A DNA stretch of 64,000 nucleotides from Desulfobacterales bacterium (GTDB lineage Bacteria > Desulfobacterota > Desulfobacteria > Desulfobacterales > JAFDDL01). A model generated the notes under the pieces. That model worked only from the letters and a program-made list of their open reading frames with translations. It was not told where the DNA came from and searched no databases. Both the position numbers and the translations under genes were made by a program. Shown here one piece after another: positions 1 to 12,700 of the stretch; within the stretch, counting starts at the first letter, position 1, and each line of letters opens with the position of its first letter. The stretch lies in contig JAVEYW010000007.1 in the NCBI GenBank assembly GCA_034003325.1, positions 1 through 64,000 on the forward strand, read 5' to 3'.

Positions 1-11
1 TTTTTGAGCAT
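1..11 (-). CDS. Start of a gene running off the left edge (only the first codons visible)
   Basis: On the minus strand an ATG (CAT at 9-11) follows a good Shine-Dalgarno (AAAGGAG, about 6 nt upstream). The frame is open to the window edge: Met-Leu-Lys. It lies 72 nt downstream of the DUF1302 gene on the same strand, so the two are probably cotranscribed. DUF1302 genes are often followed by a DUF1329 gene, so that is a guess at the product; the sequence itself cannot show it. Confidence 0.45.
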
Positions 12-57
12 TGTTCTCTCCTTTTTTTGAATTTTTTACTGATACAAAAGAACAATG
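9..57 (-). promoter_or_regulatory. Inverted repeat that buries the start codon of the left-edge gene
   Basis: CATTGTTCT and AGAACAATG form a perfect 9-bp inverted repeat (9-17 and 49-57). In the minus-strand transcript the second arm contains the start codon, and the 31-nt loop holds the Shine-Dalgarno sequence. The hairpin could therefore control translation. It could equally be an operator or chance; only the repeat itself is directly seen. Confidence 0.35.
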
Positions 58-83
58 TATTTATAGCATAACAGATTGTATTT

Positions 84-1103
84 TTAAAGTATTAACGCAT
101 TTAAGTTCCTTAAGGAAACGGCATTGAATGTTAGGTAGTAAGTTTTGTTGGGGCCATAGGCAACCGCTGGCGACTTCTCATGATAGTTGATATAATAAAT
201 ACCAAACTCCGTATTATTTAACCATTCAGCTAGATACATCAAGGAAACACCGAATTGGCCCGAGTCACTCGCTTCATCGTCAGTGCCTCTTGTTAAACCT
301 CGACCTAGAATTAAATATCCTGCCTCATCCAGAAAGTCTGTTGTACTAAAATAGGACCCGGACTCATAATACCGCAGCTTTTCCCACTTCCATTGATAAA
401 AGGACCCGACAGATACGTTTTCCGTAATATCCATCTGCATGGAAACCGCCTCTGAAGGAAGAAGCATTTCTTTTATCTCTACACCAGGGGCAGTGGAAAG
501 GCTGGCATCCTGATGAGCCATGGCCGAAGCGATACCTCCTTGAAGGTATAAGCTTTCCCCCCACTGGATCACTTGTCGTCCGACGCGAAGATCCAACTTA
601 CGGCCCACCAGTTCCAATTGGGCATAAGCAAAAAGATCAAGAATCTCAGCCTTTTTCCCAATAGCATCCTCTGTTTCTTCATCAAAATCGTCAGTACTGT
701 CTATAACTCCGGCTTGGAAGTTGTTGTTTGTGGCTGGACTGTCGTTGGAATTTTTCCCCATATAAACAAAGTCATAAAAAGCCCTGGGGCGAAGAAAGAC
801 ACCAAAATTTTTATGCTTTACGTCAATATCGGCAATAGTACTAAATCGGTTGTTGATCATGTCCCACTGATCGAAATTTTCGTTGCCGTCGTCGCTGTTG
901 ATCGCGGCAGGATTGTATTCACCCAACTTCGCGCTTTCCGGTTTCTTGACTCGGAAGCCGGCACCATAAACAACTGTGACATCACAATCGACTGCAGTGT
1001 CTTTTCCTACATCAAATCGCATTGCATCCGCAGTTCCGCCAGATGCCATCAACATTAACACAGACAGAAACAGCAGAAATCCTTTTCCCATTTTGCTCTT
1101 CAT
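84..1103 (-). CDS. DUF1302-like outer-membrane protein, C-terminally short
   Basis: 339 residues. A signal peptide is visible (MKSKMGKG, hydrophobic LLFLSVLMLMA, cleavage near residue 27). It is followed by beta-rich sequence with the hallmark segment RVGRQVIQWGE near residue 175 and repeated aromatic strand patterns, as in DUF1302 outer-membrane proteins. Family members are usually about 500-600 residues, so roughly the last third of the barrel is missing. The frame ends in TAA only 72 nt before the next gene start, so there is no room for the lost part. The start is supported by AAAAGGAGGAGGAA directly upstream. Possibly a truncated pseudogene; the family's function (often linked to hydrophobic-substrate uptake) is not established. 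Confidence 0.7.
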   Translation of the reverse strand: MKSKMGKGFLLFLSVLMLMASGGTADAMRFDVGKDTAVDCDVTVVYGAGFRVKKPESAKLGEYNPAAINSDDGNENFDQWDMINNRFSTIADIDVKHKNFGVFLRPRAFYDFVYMGKNSNDSPATNNNFQAGVIDSTDDFDEETEDAIGKKAEILDLFAYAQLELVGRKLDLRVGRQVIQWGESLYLQGGIASAMAHQDASLSTAPGVEIKEMLLPSEAVSMQMDITENVSVGSFYQWKWEKLRYYESGSYFSTTDFLDEAGYLILGRGLTRGTDDEASDSGQFGVSLMYLAEWLNNTEFGIYYINYHEKSPAVAYGPNKTYYLTFNAVSLRNLNALIL

Positions 1104-1787
1104 TTCCTCCTCCTTTTTTTTGTGTTAATTTTTCAGGTAGTAAATTGAACTAAAAGCCCGGGCGTCTTTGAAAACAACAAGTTTGATTTTAATGGTACCG
1201 TAATACCTTGACAAAAATACAACCGCGGCCATAACCGGATAACGTGTGCTCTAATTGACGTTTACAGATGCGTCACTATTTTGAGGAAATCCCCATTATT
1301 CAGACATTCACGCTAATTAAAAATCAATAATGGGCATATCCAGTAAAATTTACTTGAATCTTAAACGGAGGGGGACACCAATGAACCGAAATATTGGTTA
1401 CACTTACTACGAGTTAGAATTTCTGTAAATTAGAGGATTTCTGATTTTGCTGTAAGAATTTGCCTGACAAGTAGGTTATTGTGTTTGCAGGTTATCCGCG
1501 TGTTCGATCAATATCCCCGAACAAATCGTTCAGCGAAACCACCACTTACTTAGTGATGCGCCACAATCAGGTTATCGAAACACCGAACAAGTTTAGTTTG
1601 TTAGATTTTTATTGACAGAGGACGTTTTTTAATAAATAGGCCATTAAGATTGTCAAAAATAAGGTCCAAGGTTAATTAGGAAACAGATAATAGTATTGTC
1701 GCAAAAATATATTCTATGACCAAATTATTCAGTTGCTATTATTAGTTAAATGACCCCGTGCTGTGTGCCGGAAAAGGAGTTGGGGTT
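1104..1787. other. AT-rich intergenic region, no clear gene
   Basis: 684 bases between the divergent DUF1302 and fumarase genes. The region is AT-rich with stops in all frames. The only item noted is a 15-codon frame at 1381-1428 (ATG to TAA) behind a strong GGAGGGGG ribosome-binding sequence; it is listed separately. The promoters of both flanking genes must lie here, but I cannot place them convincingly. Confidence 0.5.
1381..1428 (+). CDS. Possible 15-residue peptide or remnant of a gene start
   Basis: ATG at 1381 with GGAGGGGG at 1367-1374 (6-nt spacing) opens a frame encoding MNRNIGYTYYELEFL and stopping at TAA. The ribosome-binding site is stronger than those of most real genes here, which is the only reason to list it. 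It could be a leader peptide or the 5' remnant of a lost gene. Nothing in the peptide identifies a function. Confidence 0.2.
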   Translation: MNRNIGYTYYELEFL

Positions 1788-3407
1788 TTGCGAATACCGC
1801 AATTTACATATCAATCAATGTTCCCGATCGGTGCGGACACGACCGCATATCGTTTGTTGACAAGGGATCATGTTGATTCGCTGTCCATTGGTGGGCACAA
1901 ACTGTTAACCGTCTCACATGAAGGACTTCGTCTGCTGGCACACACCGCTTTTGCGGATGTATCGCATCTATGCCGCACCTCTCATCTATCACAGCTTCAG
2001 GAAATCCTGAATGATCCCGACAGCTCGGACAATGATCGGTTGGTGGCCTTGGAGTTGCTCAAAAATGCCGTGATTTCAGCGGAAGGCATTTTCCCCATGT
2101 GCCAGGATACCGGAACCGCCCTTATTATGGGCAAAAAAGGACAATCCGTCTGGACCGGCGGAGGGGACGAAGCCGCGCTTTCGGAAGGCGTTTTCGATGC
2201 GTATACGCGGCACAACCTGCGCTATTCGCAAAACGCCCCCTTGTCCATGTTTGACGAAGTGAATACCGGGTGCAATCTTCCGGCGCAAATCGAAATTCAA
2301 GCCGTAGACGGAGATGAATACCGGTTTTTATTTATCGCGAAAGGGGGCGGCTCCGCCAATAAAACGTTTTTATACCAAAAAACAAAAGCCGTCTTGAAAC
2401 CAGAAAATCTGAAGGCCTTTTTTAAAGAAAAAATCAAATCCCTCGGAACTTCGGCATGCCCGCCCTACCATCTGGCCTTGGTCGTCGGCGGATTATCGGC
2501 AGAAATGACGTTGAAAACCGTTAAGCTGGCATCGGCCGGCTACCTGGACACCCTGCCCACTCAGGGAAATCATCTCGGGCATGCGTTCAGGGATAGGACC
2601 ATGGAAAAAGAGGTGCTTGAATTATCCAGGGAACTTGGTATCGGCGCGCAATTCGGGGGAAAATATTTTTGCCATGATATTCGAATCATCCGGCTTCCCC
2701 GGCACGGGGCGTCTTGCCCCATCGGCTTGGGCGTCAGTTGCAGCGCGGACCGGAATATCAAGGCTAAAATCACTCGGGAAGGTATTTTTCTGGAACAACT
2801 TGAAATGGATCCGGCCCGATTTCTTTCGGCCGGAATCCCCTCCCGGGTTTCCACTGCGGTGCCAATCGACCTAACCCTTCCCATGGACACCATTCGCGCA
2901 GAACTCAGCCGATACCCGGTGGGCACCCGGCTGCTGTTGAACGGCCCCATAACCGTCGCGCGAGATATCGCCCACGCCCGCTTAAAGGAACTGCTGGATA
3001 CGGGGAACGATCTTCCCCGATTCATTAAAGACCACCTTATTTACTGCGCAGGCCCTGCCAAAGCCCCTACAGGATATCCCTCCGGATCATTCGGCCCCAC
3101 AACCGCCGGCAGAATGGATTCCTATGTGCCGATTTTCCAGGCACACGGCGCATCCTTGGTAATGCTTGCAAAAGGCAACCGAAGTCGCATCGTCACGGAG
3201 GCATGTCAAAAATACGGCGGCTTTTACCTGGGTGCCATCGGCGGGCCGGCCGCGCGCATCGGCAAGGAATGTATAACCCAAATGGAAATTCTGGCATATC
3301 CGGAGCTGGGAATGGAAGCCATCTTTCGGGTAACTGTTAAGGATTTTCCCGCCTTTCTCATCGTGGATGACAAGGGCAATGATTTTTTCAGCAGTCTGTT
3401 GGCATAG
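1788..3407 (+). CDS. fumA: Fumarate hydratase, class I (iron-sulfur, fused alpha-beta)
   Basis: Hydrates fumarate to malate in the TCA cycle or its reductive branch. The sequence is collinear with E. coli FumA/FumB over its whole length ([42 protein letters not shown], PGxxDKGNDFF-like C-terminus). Numbering from the TTG start, the [4Fe-4S] ligands fall at Cys105, Cys224 and Cys318, exactly as in FumA. I chose TTG at 1788 because GGAAAAGGAG lies 8 nt upstream; the frame extends back to a GTG at 1758. The protein is 539 residues, a normal length. It stands alone in front of PFOR and probably has its own promoter. Confidence 0.93.
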   Translation: MRIPQFTYQSMFPIGADTTAYRLLTRDHVDSLSIGGHKLLTVSHEGLRLLAHTAFADVSHLCRTSHLSQLQEILNDPDSSDNDRLVALELLKNAVISAEGIFPMCQDTGTALIMGKKGQSVWTGGGDEAALSEGVFDAYTRHNLRYSQNAPLSMFDEVNTGCNLPAQIEIQAVDGDEYRFLFIAKGGGSANKTFLYQKTKAVLKPENLKAFFKEKIKSLGTSACPPYHLALVVGGLSAEMTLKTVKLASAGYLDTLPTQGNHLGHAFRDRTMEKEVLELSRELGIGAQFGGKYFCHDIRIIRLPRHGASCPIGLGVSCSADRNIKAKITREGIFLEQLEMDPARFLSAGIPSRVSTAVPIDLTLPMDTIRAELSRYPVGTRLLLNGPITVARDIAHARLKELLDTGNDLPRFIKDHLIYCAGPAKAPTGYPSGSFGPTTAGRMDSYVPIFQAHGASLVMLAKGNRSRIVTEACQKYGGFYLGAIGGPAARIGKECITQMEILAYPELGMEAIFRVTVKDFPAFLIVDDKGNDFFSSLLA

Positions 3408-3452
3408 AAGATTCCCCTTTAAGTGCGGGGACTCTTTCAGAAACAACCATAA

Positions 3453-7049
<3,597 letters not shown>

Positions 7050-7084
7050 TCGCCCGCGCATTCGTGGCTTACAGGCGAAAAATA

Positions 7085-7120
7085 AAAACGGCTGCTTGCC
7101 CTTCGGCGGGCAGCCGTTTT
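7085..7120 (+). terminator. Rho-independent terminator of the PFOR gene
   Basis: AAAACGGCTGC is paired with GCAGCCGTTTT around a short loop containing CCCTTCGGCGGG. The T-rich 3' arm ends the hairpin, which sits 36 nt after the PFOR stop. The flanking A and T tracts make it usable from either side. Confidence 0.85.
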
Positions 7121-7211
7121 ATATGGATGCCTCAAAATATCCCGATACGAAAACGCCAACGCATAGGGGCGAGCATCGGTCTCTCGACGCGGGGCAGGGA
7201 GTAAATAGACC

Positions 7212-7850
7212 ATGACCCAACAAACCACCTGCCGCCAATGCGGTACCTGTTGCCGCAAAGGCGGCCCGAGCTTTCATTTGTCAGACAAACATCTTATCGA
7301 TTCCGGGAAAATTCCAGCCAGATTCCTGTTCACCCTTCGATGCGGCGAGCTGGCGCATGAGAACATTCAAGGAAAGGTGGCACCCGTAACGACCGACCTG
7401 ATCAAGATAAAGGGGAAAAACGGTACTTGGACATGCGTCTTTCTGAATGAAGAAACCAACCAATGCGGCATATACGAAAACCGTCCTGCGGAATGCCGCG
7501 CCCTGATGTGCTGGGATCCTTGCGACATAAAAGCCATCTATCATCACCAGCGGCTCACGCGCAAGGATCTGCTGCAAAACGTGACCGGGCTCTGGGAATT
7601 GGTAAAAACTCACCAGGCCCGCTGCGACTATGGCGTTATCCTTGACTTGATTCAAAAAATACGCAACCGCTCGAATCGCACGCTTCACAACCAGCTTAAG
7701 GAAATGATCGCGTATGATACGCAGATTCGAACCCTGGCCACAGAACGAAGCGGCATAAACAAGGAACTGACTGATTTTCTTTTCGGTCGACCCCTCACCA
7801 CCACCCTTCCACCCCTCTTCACGCTCCACCCGTCAAGCCCCACGCTCTAA
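7212..7850 (+). CDS. YkgJ-type cysteine-cluster protein (putative metal-binding)
   Basis: 212 residues. The N-terminus CRQCGTCCRKGGPSF and the later Cys set (CVFLNEETNQCGIYENRPAECR) are the signature of the YkgJ/PF03692 cysteine cluster, thought to bind zinc or iron. Substrate and role are unknown. The start is preceded by GGGAG about 11 nt upstream. The last 18 residues are low complexity (PLTTTLPPLFTLHPSSPTL) and come from DNA that merges into the short tandem repeats after the gene, so the natural C-terminus may be shorter. Confidence 0.75.
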   Translation: MTQQTTCRQCGTCCRKGGPSFHLSDKHLIDSGKIPARFLFTLRCGELAHENIQGKVAPVTTDLIKIKGKNGTWTCVFLNEETNQCGIYENRPAECRALMCWDPCDIKAIYHHQRLTRKDLLQNVTGLWELVKTHQARCDYGVILDLIQKIRNRSNRTLHNQLKEMIAYDTQIRTLATERSGINKELTDFLFGRPLTTTLPPLFTLHPSSPTL

Positions 7851-7985
7851 TCTCTACGTTCTAATCCGGCAAAGCCGGAAGCTGGGATGCTGGGATGCTT
7901 AGCAGCTAACAACCTTCTCCAATGATACACGCTTTTTCGTGCATGTTTCTGATAAAGGGTCCAATCTCTAAGCTCTATGCTCTAT
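7840..7985. repeat. Intergenic short tandem repeats (periods 7 and 8)
   Basis: Three degenerate short repeats lie between the YkgJ and TolC stops: ACGCTCTAATC/ACGTTCTAATC, an 8-mer GCTGGGAT repeated twice then decaying, and a 7-mer TCTAAGC/TCTATGC/TCTATGC. No gene or clean terminator is seen here. They resemble slippage-prone filler and lie between convergent genes. Confidence 0.6.
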
Positions 7986-7987
7986 GC

Positions 7988-9370
7988 TCAATCCCGAAGT
8001 ATTCTGCCAGTAGCACTCTCCAGGTTCTGCCAAGCCTGACGCAAAGACACCAGCGCCAGGGCTAACCGGCTCTTCGCCGTAATAAGATCCCGCTGCGCTT
8101 CATTCAGACGGACAAGGGTTCCTTGCCCTGCAGCGTACTCCTGTTCAACCAGATCCCGGTTTTGCTGCACCAGCTCGGTGTTCACGCGCTGAAGCTTAAT
8201 CTCCGCCTGAGCCCGACGTAACTCCGCAACAGCTTTTCGAACTTCAGCGGCAATGCTGAGGGATAAATCCGAACGATTCTGGGCCGCTTCAGTCCGCACC
8301 CACAGAGCTTCACGGACACGCGCCTGCGTGGCACCTCCGGAAAACAGATTGTAGGAAAGGTTCAATCCGAGGGCATAGCCGAAATCATCTCCCTCATACC
8401 CCGGATCATTTGTCCGATTGCCGGACAATTCCGTTGAAAAATTCAGCTTGGGAAATAGATCAGCACGCGCCAATTGAATCTGAGCCTCGCTCTGTTGGAT
8501 TCGAAAATCGCTCTGCTGCAAATCCGGCCGGTTGACCAATGCCTCGGCCACCAGGGCGTCGGGCTCCGGCAACTGCATTTCCGAATCGCATTCCGGCGCC
8601 AGCGGGCTCAACATCATGCCCTTCGGCACTTCGACTTCCGAAAAGCCCATCAATGCGACCAAACCAATAAGAAACCGATCATATTCAAGCTGCGCGGTAT
8701 TCCACCGGGAACGCGCCGAGTTGGCCTGCACCTTGAAATTAAGCACATCACTTAACGCACCGGTTCCCACGCGAAGCCTGGTTTCAGCCTCTACCACCTG
8801 GCGCTGGTTAAAGGCTTTGTCGGCAGCTGCAATCGCCATGTTTTCTCTGAAAAGCTGAGCATTATAATAGGTAGCCGCCACCGCCGCCAACAACTGACGA
8901 GAAACTTCCTGACCGGCCTTCACCTGTTGCAGCTCACCAAGAGTTTCAGCCTCGATCGAAAACTTTCGCGCAAACCCGTCAAAAAGTACCCAGCTCGCAC
9001 TGATTCCGGCTGAATATTGTTCATCGGGGTTGTCCAACCTCACCGATGTGTCGAACAATCGCGCCAATTGAAGCGAGCTGTTCACTTCGTTATCGGATAA
9101 GCGGGAATGAAAGACGGAGGTGCTCGTATCCACCTGGGGCCAGTAAGCCGCACTCGCCTGTCGCACGCGCTGGGCAGCCTGTTGAACCCGTGCCTGAGCC
9201 GCTGCCACAGTAGGGTTACCTGAAAGGGCGATTTGCTTGGCCGTCAGCAAATCAAGCGTCTGAATACCGGAAAGGTCTCCGACTGCTTTTTCTCCCCCTT
9301 GATACGCAACGGCGGCCGGCGGGAACAAAAAGCCCACCCATAACAGAAGCAAGATCCATCGTTTCATCAT
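7988..9370 (-). CDS. TolC-family outer-membrane efflux protein
   Basis: 460 residues beginning with a signal peptide (MMKRWILLLLWVGFLFPPAAVA). It has two homologous outer-membrane efflux repeats, with long coiled helices rich in Ala, Gln and Arg (for example AVAELRRAQAEIKLQRVNTELVQ) and the strand motif LGLNLSYNLFSGG. This is the trimeric exit channel of type I secretion or RND/ABC efflux systems. No pump or adaptor gene is adjacent in this window, so its partner is unknown. It is transcribed away from the sensor kinase gene. Confidence 0.88.
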   Translation of the reverse strand: MMKRWILLLLWVGFLFPPAAVAYQGGEKAVGDLSGIQTLDLLTAKQIALSGNPTVAAAQARVQQAAQRVRQASAAYWPQVDTSTSVFHSRLSDNEVNSSLQLARLFDTSVRLDNPDEQYSAGISASWVLFDGFARKFSIEAETLGELQQVKAGQEVSRQLLAAVAATYYNAQLFRENMAIAAADKAFNQRQVVEAETRLRVGTGALSDVLNFKVQANSARSRWNTAQLEYDRFLIGLVALMGFSEVEVPKGMMLSPLAPECDSEMQLPEPDALVAEALVNRPDLQQSDFRIQQSEAQIQLARADLFPKLNFSTELSGNRTNDPGYEGDDFGYALGLNLSYNLFSGGATQARVREALWVRTEAAQNRSDLSLSIAAEVRKAVAELRRAQAEIKLQRVNTELVQQNRDLVEQEYAAGQGTLVRLNEAQRDLITAKSRLALALVSLRQAWQNLESATGRILRD

Positions 9371-9785
9371 ATTACATCATCTCCGACCCGTTGCCGAACT
9401 TCAGCTTTTCGGCGGTATTAAGAAAAAAAACTAACAGTAGCTTAGGGACAACGAATTTTTTGATATACCGTTTGTGTAACGTGCATGGTCAATTTACCGT
9501 CAGCCTTGTAGGGGCGAACCTGTGTGTTCGCCCCTACGGGGTTGCGGGCAATAGTCAGCGTCATGTATATTGGCATTTTCTGATTCCCTTAATAACATAA
9601 AGAACAATTGCCGCTCCACCTATAGGGGGGTAATACCGACAAGGAACGCCCGGCTAATTCCAACCCGATAAACCGCAGCATTGAATTTTCAACCTGGTCA
9701 TTGTAAGAGAAGATCGGCTTATTTTCAACCCTATCTGTCGCGGCCGACAACATGGCGACATTCCTCAACGGCAAAGGGACATCGA
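9371..9785. other. Intergenic region between divergent TolC and sensor-kinase genes
   Basis: 415 bases without a supported gene. It contains the perfect 12-bp inverted repeat described separately at 9508-9537 and otherwise nothing recognisable. An open frame continues upstream from the kinase start to 9681, but its residues (Arg-rich, low complexity) are not like a sensor N-terminus. Confidence 0.5.
9508..9537. repeat. REP-like hairpin with arms GTAGGGGCGAAC / GTTCGCCCCTAC
   Basis: A perfect 12-bp inverted repeat with a 6-nt loop (CTGTGT). The same word family (GTAGGGGCGA...TCGCCCCTAC) is well known as a dispersed palindromic element in many unrelated bacterial genomes. This is therefore likely a mobile or REP-like unit rather than a gene-specific terminator. 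It has no T-tract. Confidence 0.65.
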
Positions 9786-12700
9786 ATGGCTCGTTACTCG
9801 CCCGGTATTCGTGAAAAATTGGTCGGCATATTCATTCTGATTAAAGTGATCCCCCTGGTTATGCTGGCCTGGTTTGCCTGGACGGCGGTGGAAAACCTCG
9901 CCCGATCACTTGAAACCCAGATCGCGCGAATGGTTTCAGACAGCCATGATGTTGTCAACCAGGTCGGGACGCTCTCCTCTGAAAACTCCATTCAAGCGCT
10001 GGATGAAAAATCCAGGGAAGCCATCGAAAGACTGAGCACGGATACCGCCAGGGCCGTGGCCGCGTTCCTGTATGACCGGGACAAAGATATTCTCAATGCC
10101 GCGGCATTGGAACCGACAAAAGCCAACTACGAAAGCTTTCTGGCCGCTCGCGTCCGAACGGTGATCAACCACGGCCCGTGGGTGATGAATGCCAAGGAAG
10201 ATGCGTGGGAGCCAGGGCATCATTCACACACCGATCCAATTGAAATTCTAGCAAAAAACGAAGACAACCAAAAAGCATTTCATTACCGGCCACCGGAAGA
10301 TGCCGGCAATAGTGAAATCCGTCCCCTTTTCATGGAAATGACCTATGTCGGCCCGGACGGCAAAGAGAAGGTGAAAGTCACGACATCGAATCGAATGCGG
10401 CAGGGTCTTTTCGATATTTCCAAAAAAGAAAATACGTATTGCAAAGCCGAGACTTATTTTGAAGCCCTTAAAAAGCTTCGCCCGGAAGAGATCTATGTAT
10501 CCGAGGTCATCGGCGCCTATGTCAAAGGGCAACTTATCGGACCCTATACCAAAGTAAGTTCTGAAAAAGCAAAAATCCCCTTTACCCCGGAAATGTCTGG
10601 ATATGCCGGAAAGGAAAACCCGGCCGGCAAACGCTTTGAAGGGATCATTCGATGGGCCACACCGGTGACAAAGGATGGTAACATTACCGGGTATATCACC
10701 CTTGCCCTGGACCATACGCATATTATGGAGTTCACCGATCATATCTTGCCGACCGAGGCGCGCTATTCCCCGATTTCGGATGCGGGTTCCGGAAACTACG
10801 CGTTTATGTGGGATGCTAAGGGCCGATGCATCTCTCATCCGCGGGATTATTTCATCGTGGGCTATGATCCGGAAACCGGCGAGCCGGCCGTGCCCTGGCT
10901 GGATACGGATTTTTATGACACCTGGCAACGCAGCGGAAAATCCATTCGGGAATTTATGGCCGAAGCGCCGCAATTTCATGAGCAAAGTTTGAAGAAAAAA
11001 CCGGCCGCCGAACTTACCAAAGCAGGATTGGTCGCGCTTGACGGTCGATTTTTAAATTTTGCCCCCCAGTGCGAAGGATGGCACAATCTAACCCAAAACG
11101 GCGGTTCCGGCTCTTTTGTCATTTTCTGGAGCGGCCTGTGGAAACTGACCACGGCGGCGGCCATTCCTTATCATACCGGCAGATACGGCAATCATCCCCG
11201 GGGATTCGGTTATGTCACCATCGGCGCCAATGTTCATGAATTTCACGCTGCCGCGATTGAAACCGCTAAAAAAATAGACGTCATCAACGCACAGTATACC
11301 GAAAATCTGCACCAACAAAATCGGCAAAACGAAGCATTGATGGAATCCTCCCTGCACGACACGGCGCGGGTGCTTACCATCTCTACACTCATCATGATCA
11401 TCCTCGTCATTTTCATTGCCATTTGGATGGCAGCTACCCTGACCGGTAAAATCACCCATATCATTCAGGGGGTCGAACGGTTTCAAAAAGGGGAAATGGG
11501 GCATCGCCTTCAAAAAAAATCCAATGACGAAATAGGCCGGCTGACACAAACCTTCAATGACATGGCGGACAGCATTGAGCGATCCATCGGGGAAATTAAC
11601 GCCGCCAGGGAAACCGCCGAAAATGCCAATTTGCTTCTCAAAGAGGAAATCCGGGAAAGGCAAAAAGTGGAAAACGAATTGGCGCGCCATCGGGACAACC
11701 TTGAGACGATCGTAAAAGAGCGAACCCTGGCCCTTGAAAATGAAATCGGAGAACGCAAAAAAGTCGAGCAGGTACTCATCGTCAGCGAGCACCGGCTTCG
11801 AAAACAAAATGAAGCCCTTCTCTTTCTGGCCGGGAATGCCGCCTTATACGAAGGAGACTTGAACGAAGCGCTTAAAATCATCATGGCAACCGCTGCCCGA
11901 ACCCTTTCGGTAGAACGCGGCAGCGTCTGGCTTTTTAACAAGAAACAAACGACCATTCGTTGCGTGGAGCGCTATAAGCTGAATGCCGATCAACATACCA
12001 TCGGGGGAAGATTCTCCGCGACGACCTATGTGCCCCATTTCAAAGCACTGGCGACCGGCCGCACGATCTCTGTGGCCGATGCGTTAACGGATTCACGGGT
12101 GTTCGGTTTTTCGGAATCTTATCTTCTTTCTCACCGAATCGGCGCTATTTTGACCGCCGCGATTCTGATCGGCGGCGAAATGAGGGGCATCATCTGCTTC
12201 GAACATGTGGGAGAAAAGCGTGAATGGCGAATTGATGAAGAAAACTTTTCCAATTCGATCGCCGATGTATTGGCGCTTGCGATCAACGCATCGGATCGGG
12301 CGGCGACTGAAATCAAACAAAAGCAACTGGAATCAAGGCTTCACCAGGCCGAAAAAATGGAGGCCATCGGCACCCTGGCCGGCGGCGTTGCACATGATTT
12401 AAATAATATTCTCTCCGGTGTCGTCAGTTATCCCGAATTATTGTTGTGGCAATTACCGGAGGACAGTTCGCTGAGAGGCCCCATGGAAACCATTCTGGCG
12501 TCCGGGAAAAAAGCGGCCGCCATTGTGCAGGATCTCCTGACCCTGGCAAGGCGGGGCGTAACGGTCAATGAAGTGGAAAATCTGAACGAAATCATCGCCG
12601 CGCAGCTGGCCAGCCCGGAACATCAGAGGCTTCTCGCCTTCCACCCGCAACTGACCATCGAAACGCATCTTGCCCCGGATTTAATGAATATTATGGGGTC

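Noticed and set aside
573..1058. 161-codon plus-strand frame
   Set aside because: Antisense to the DUF1302 gene, which has a signal peptide, a family motif and a strong ribosome-binding site.
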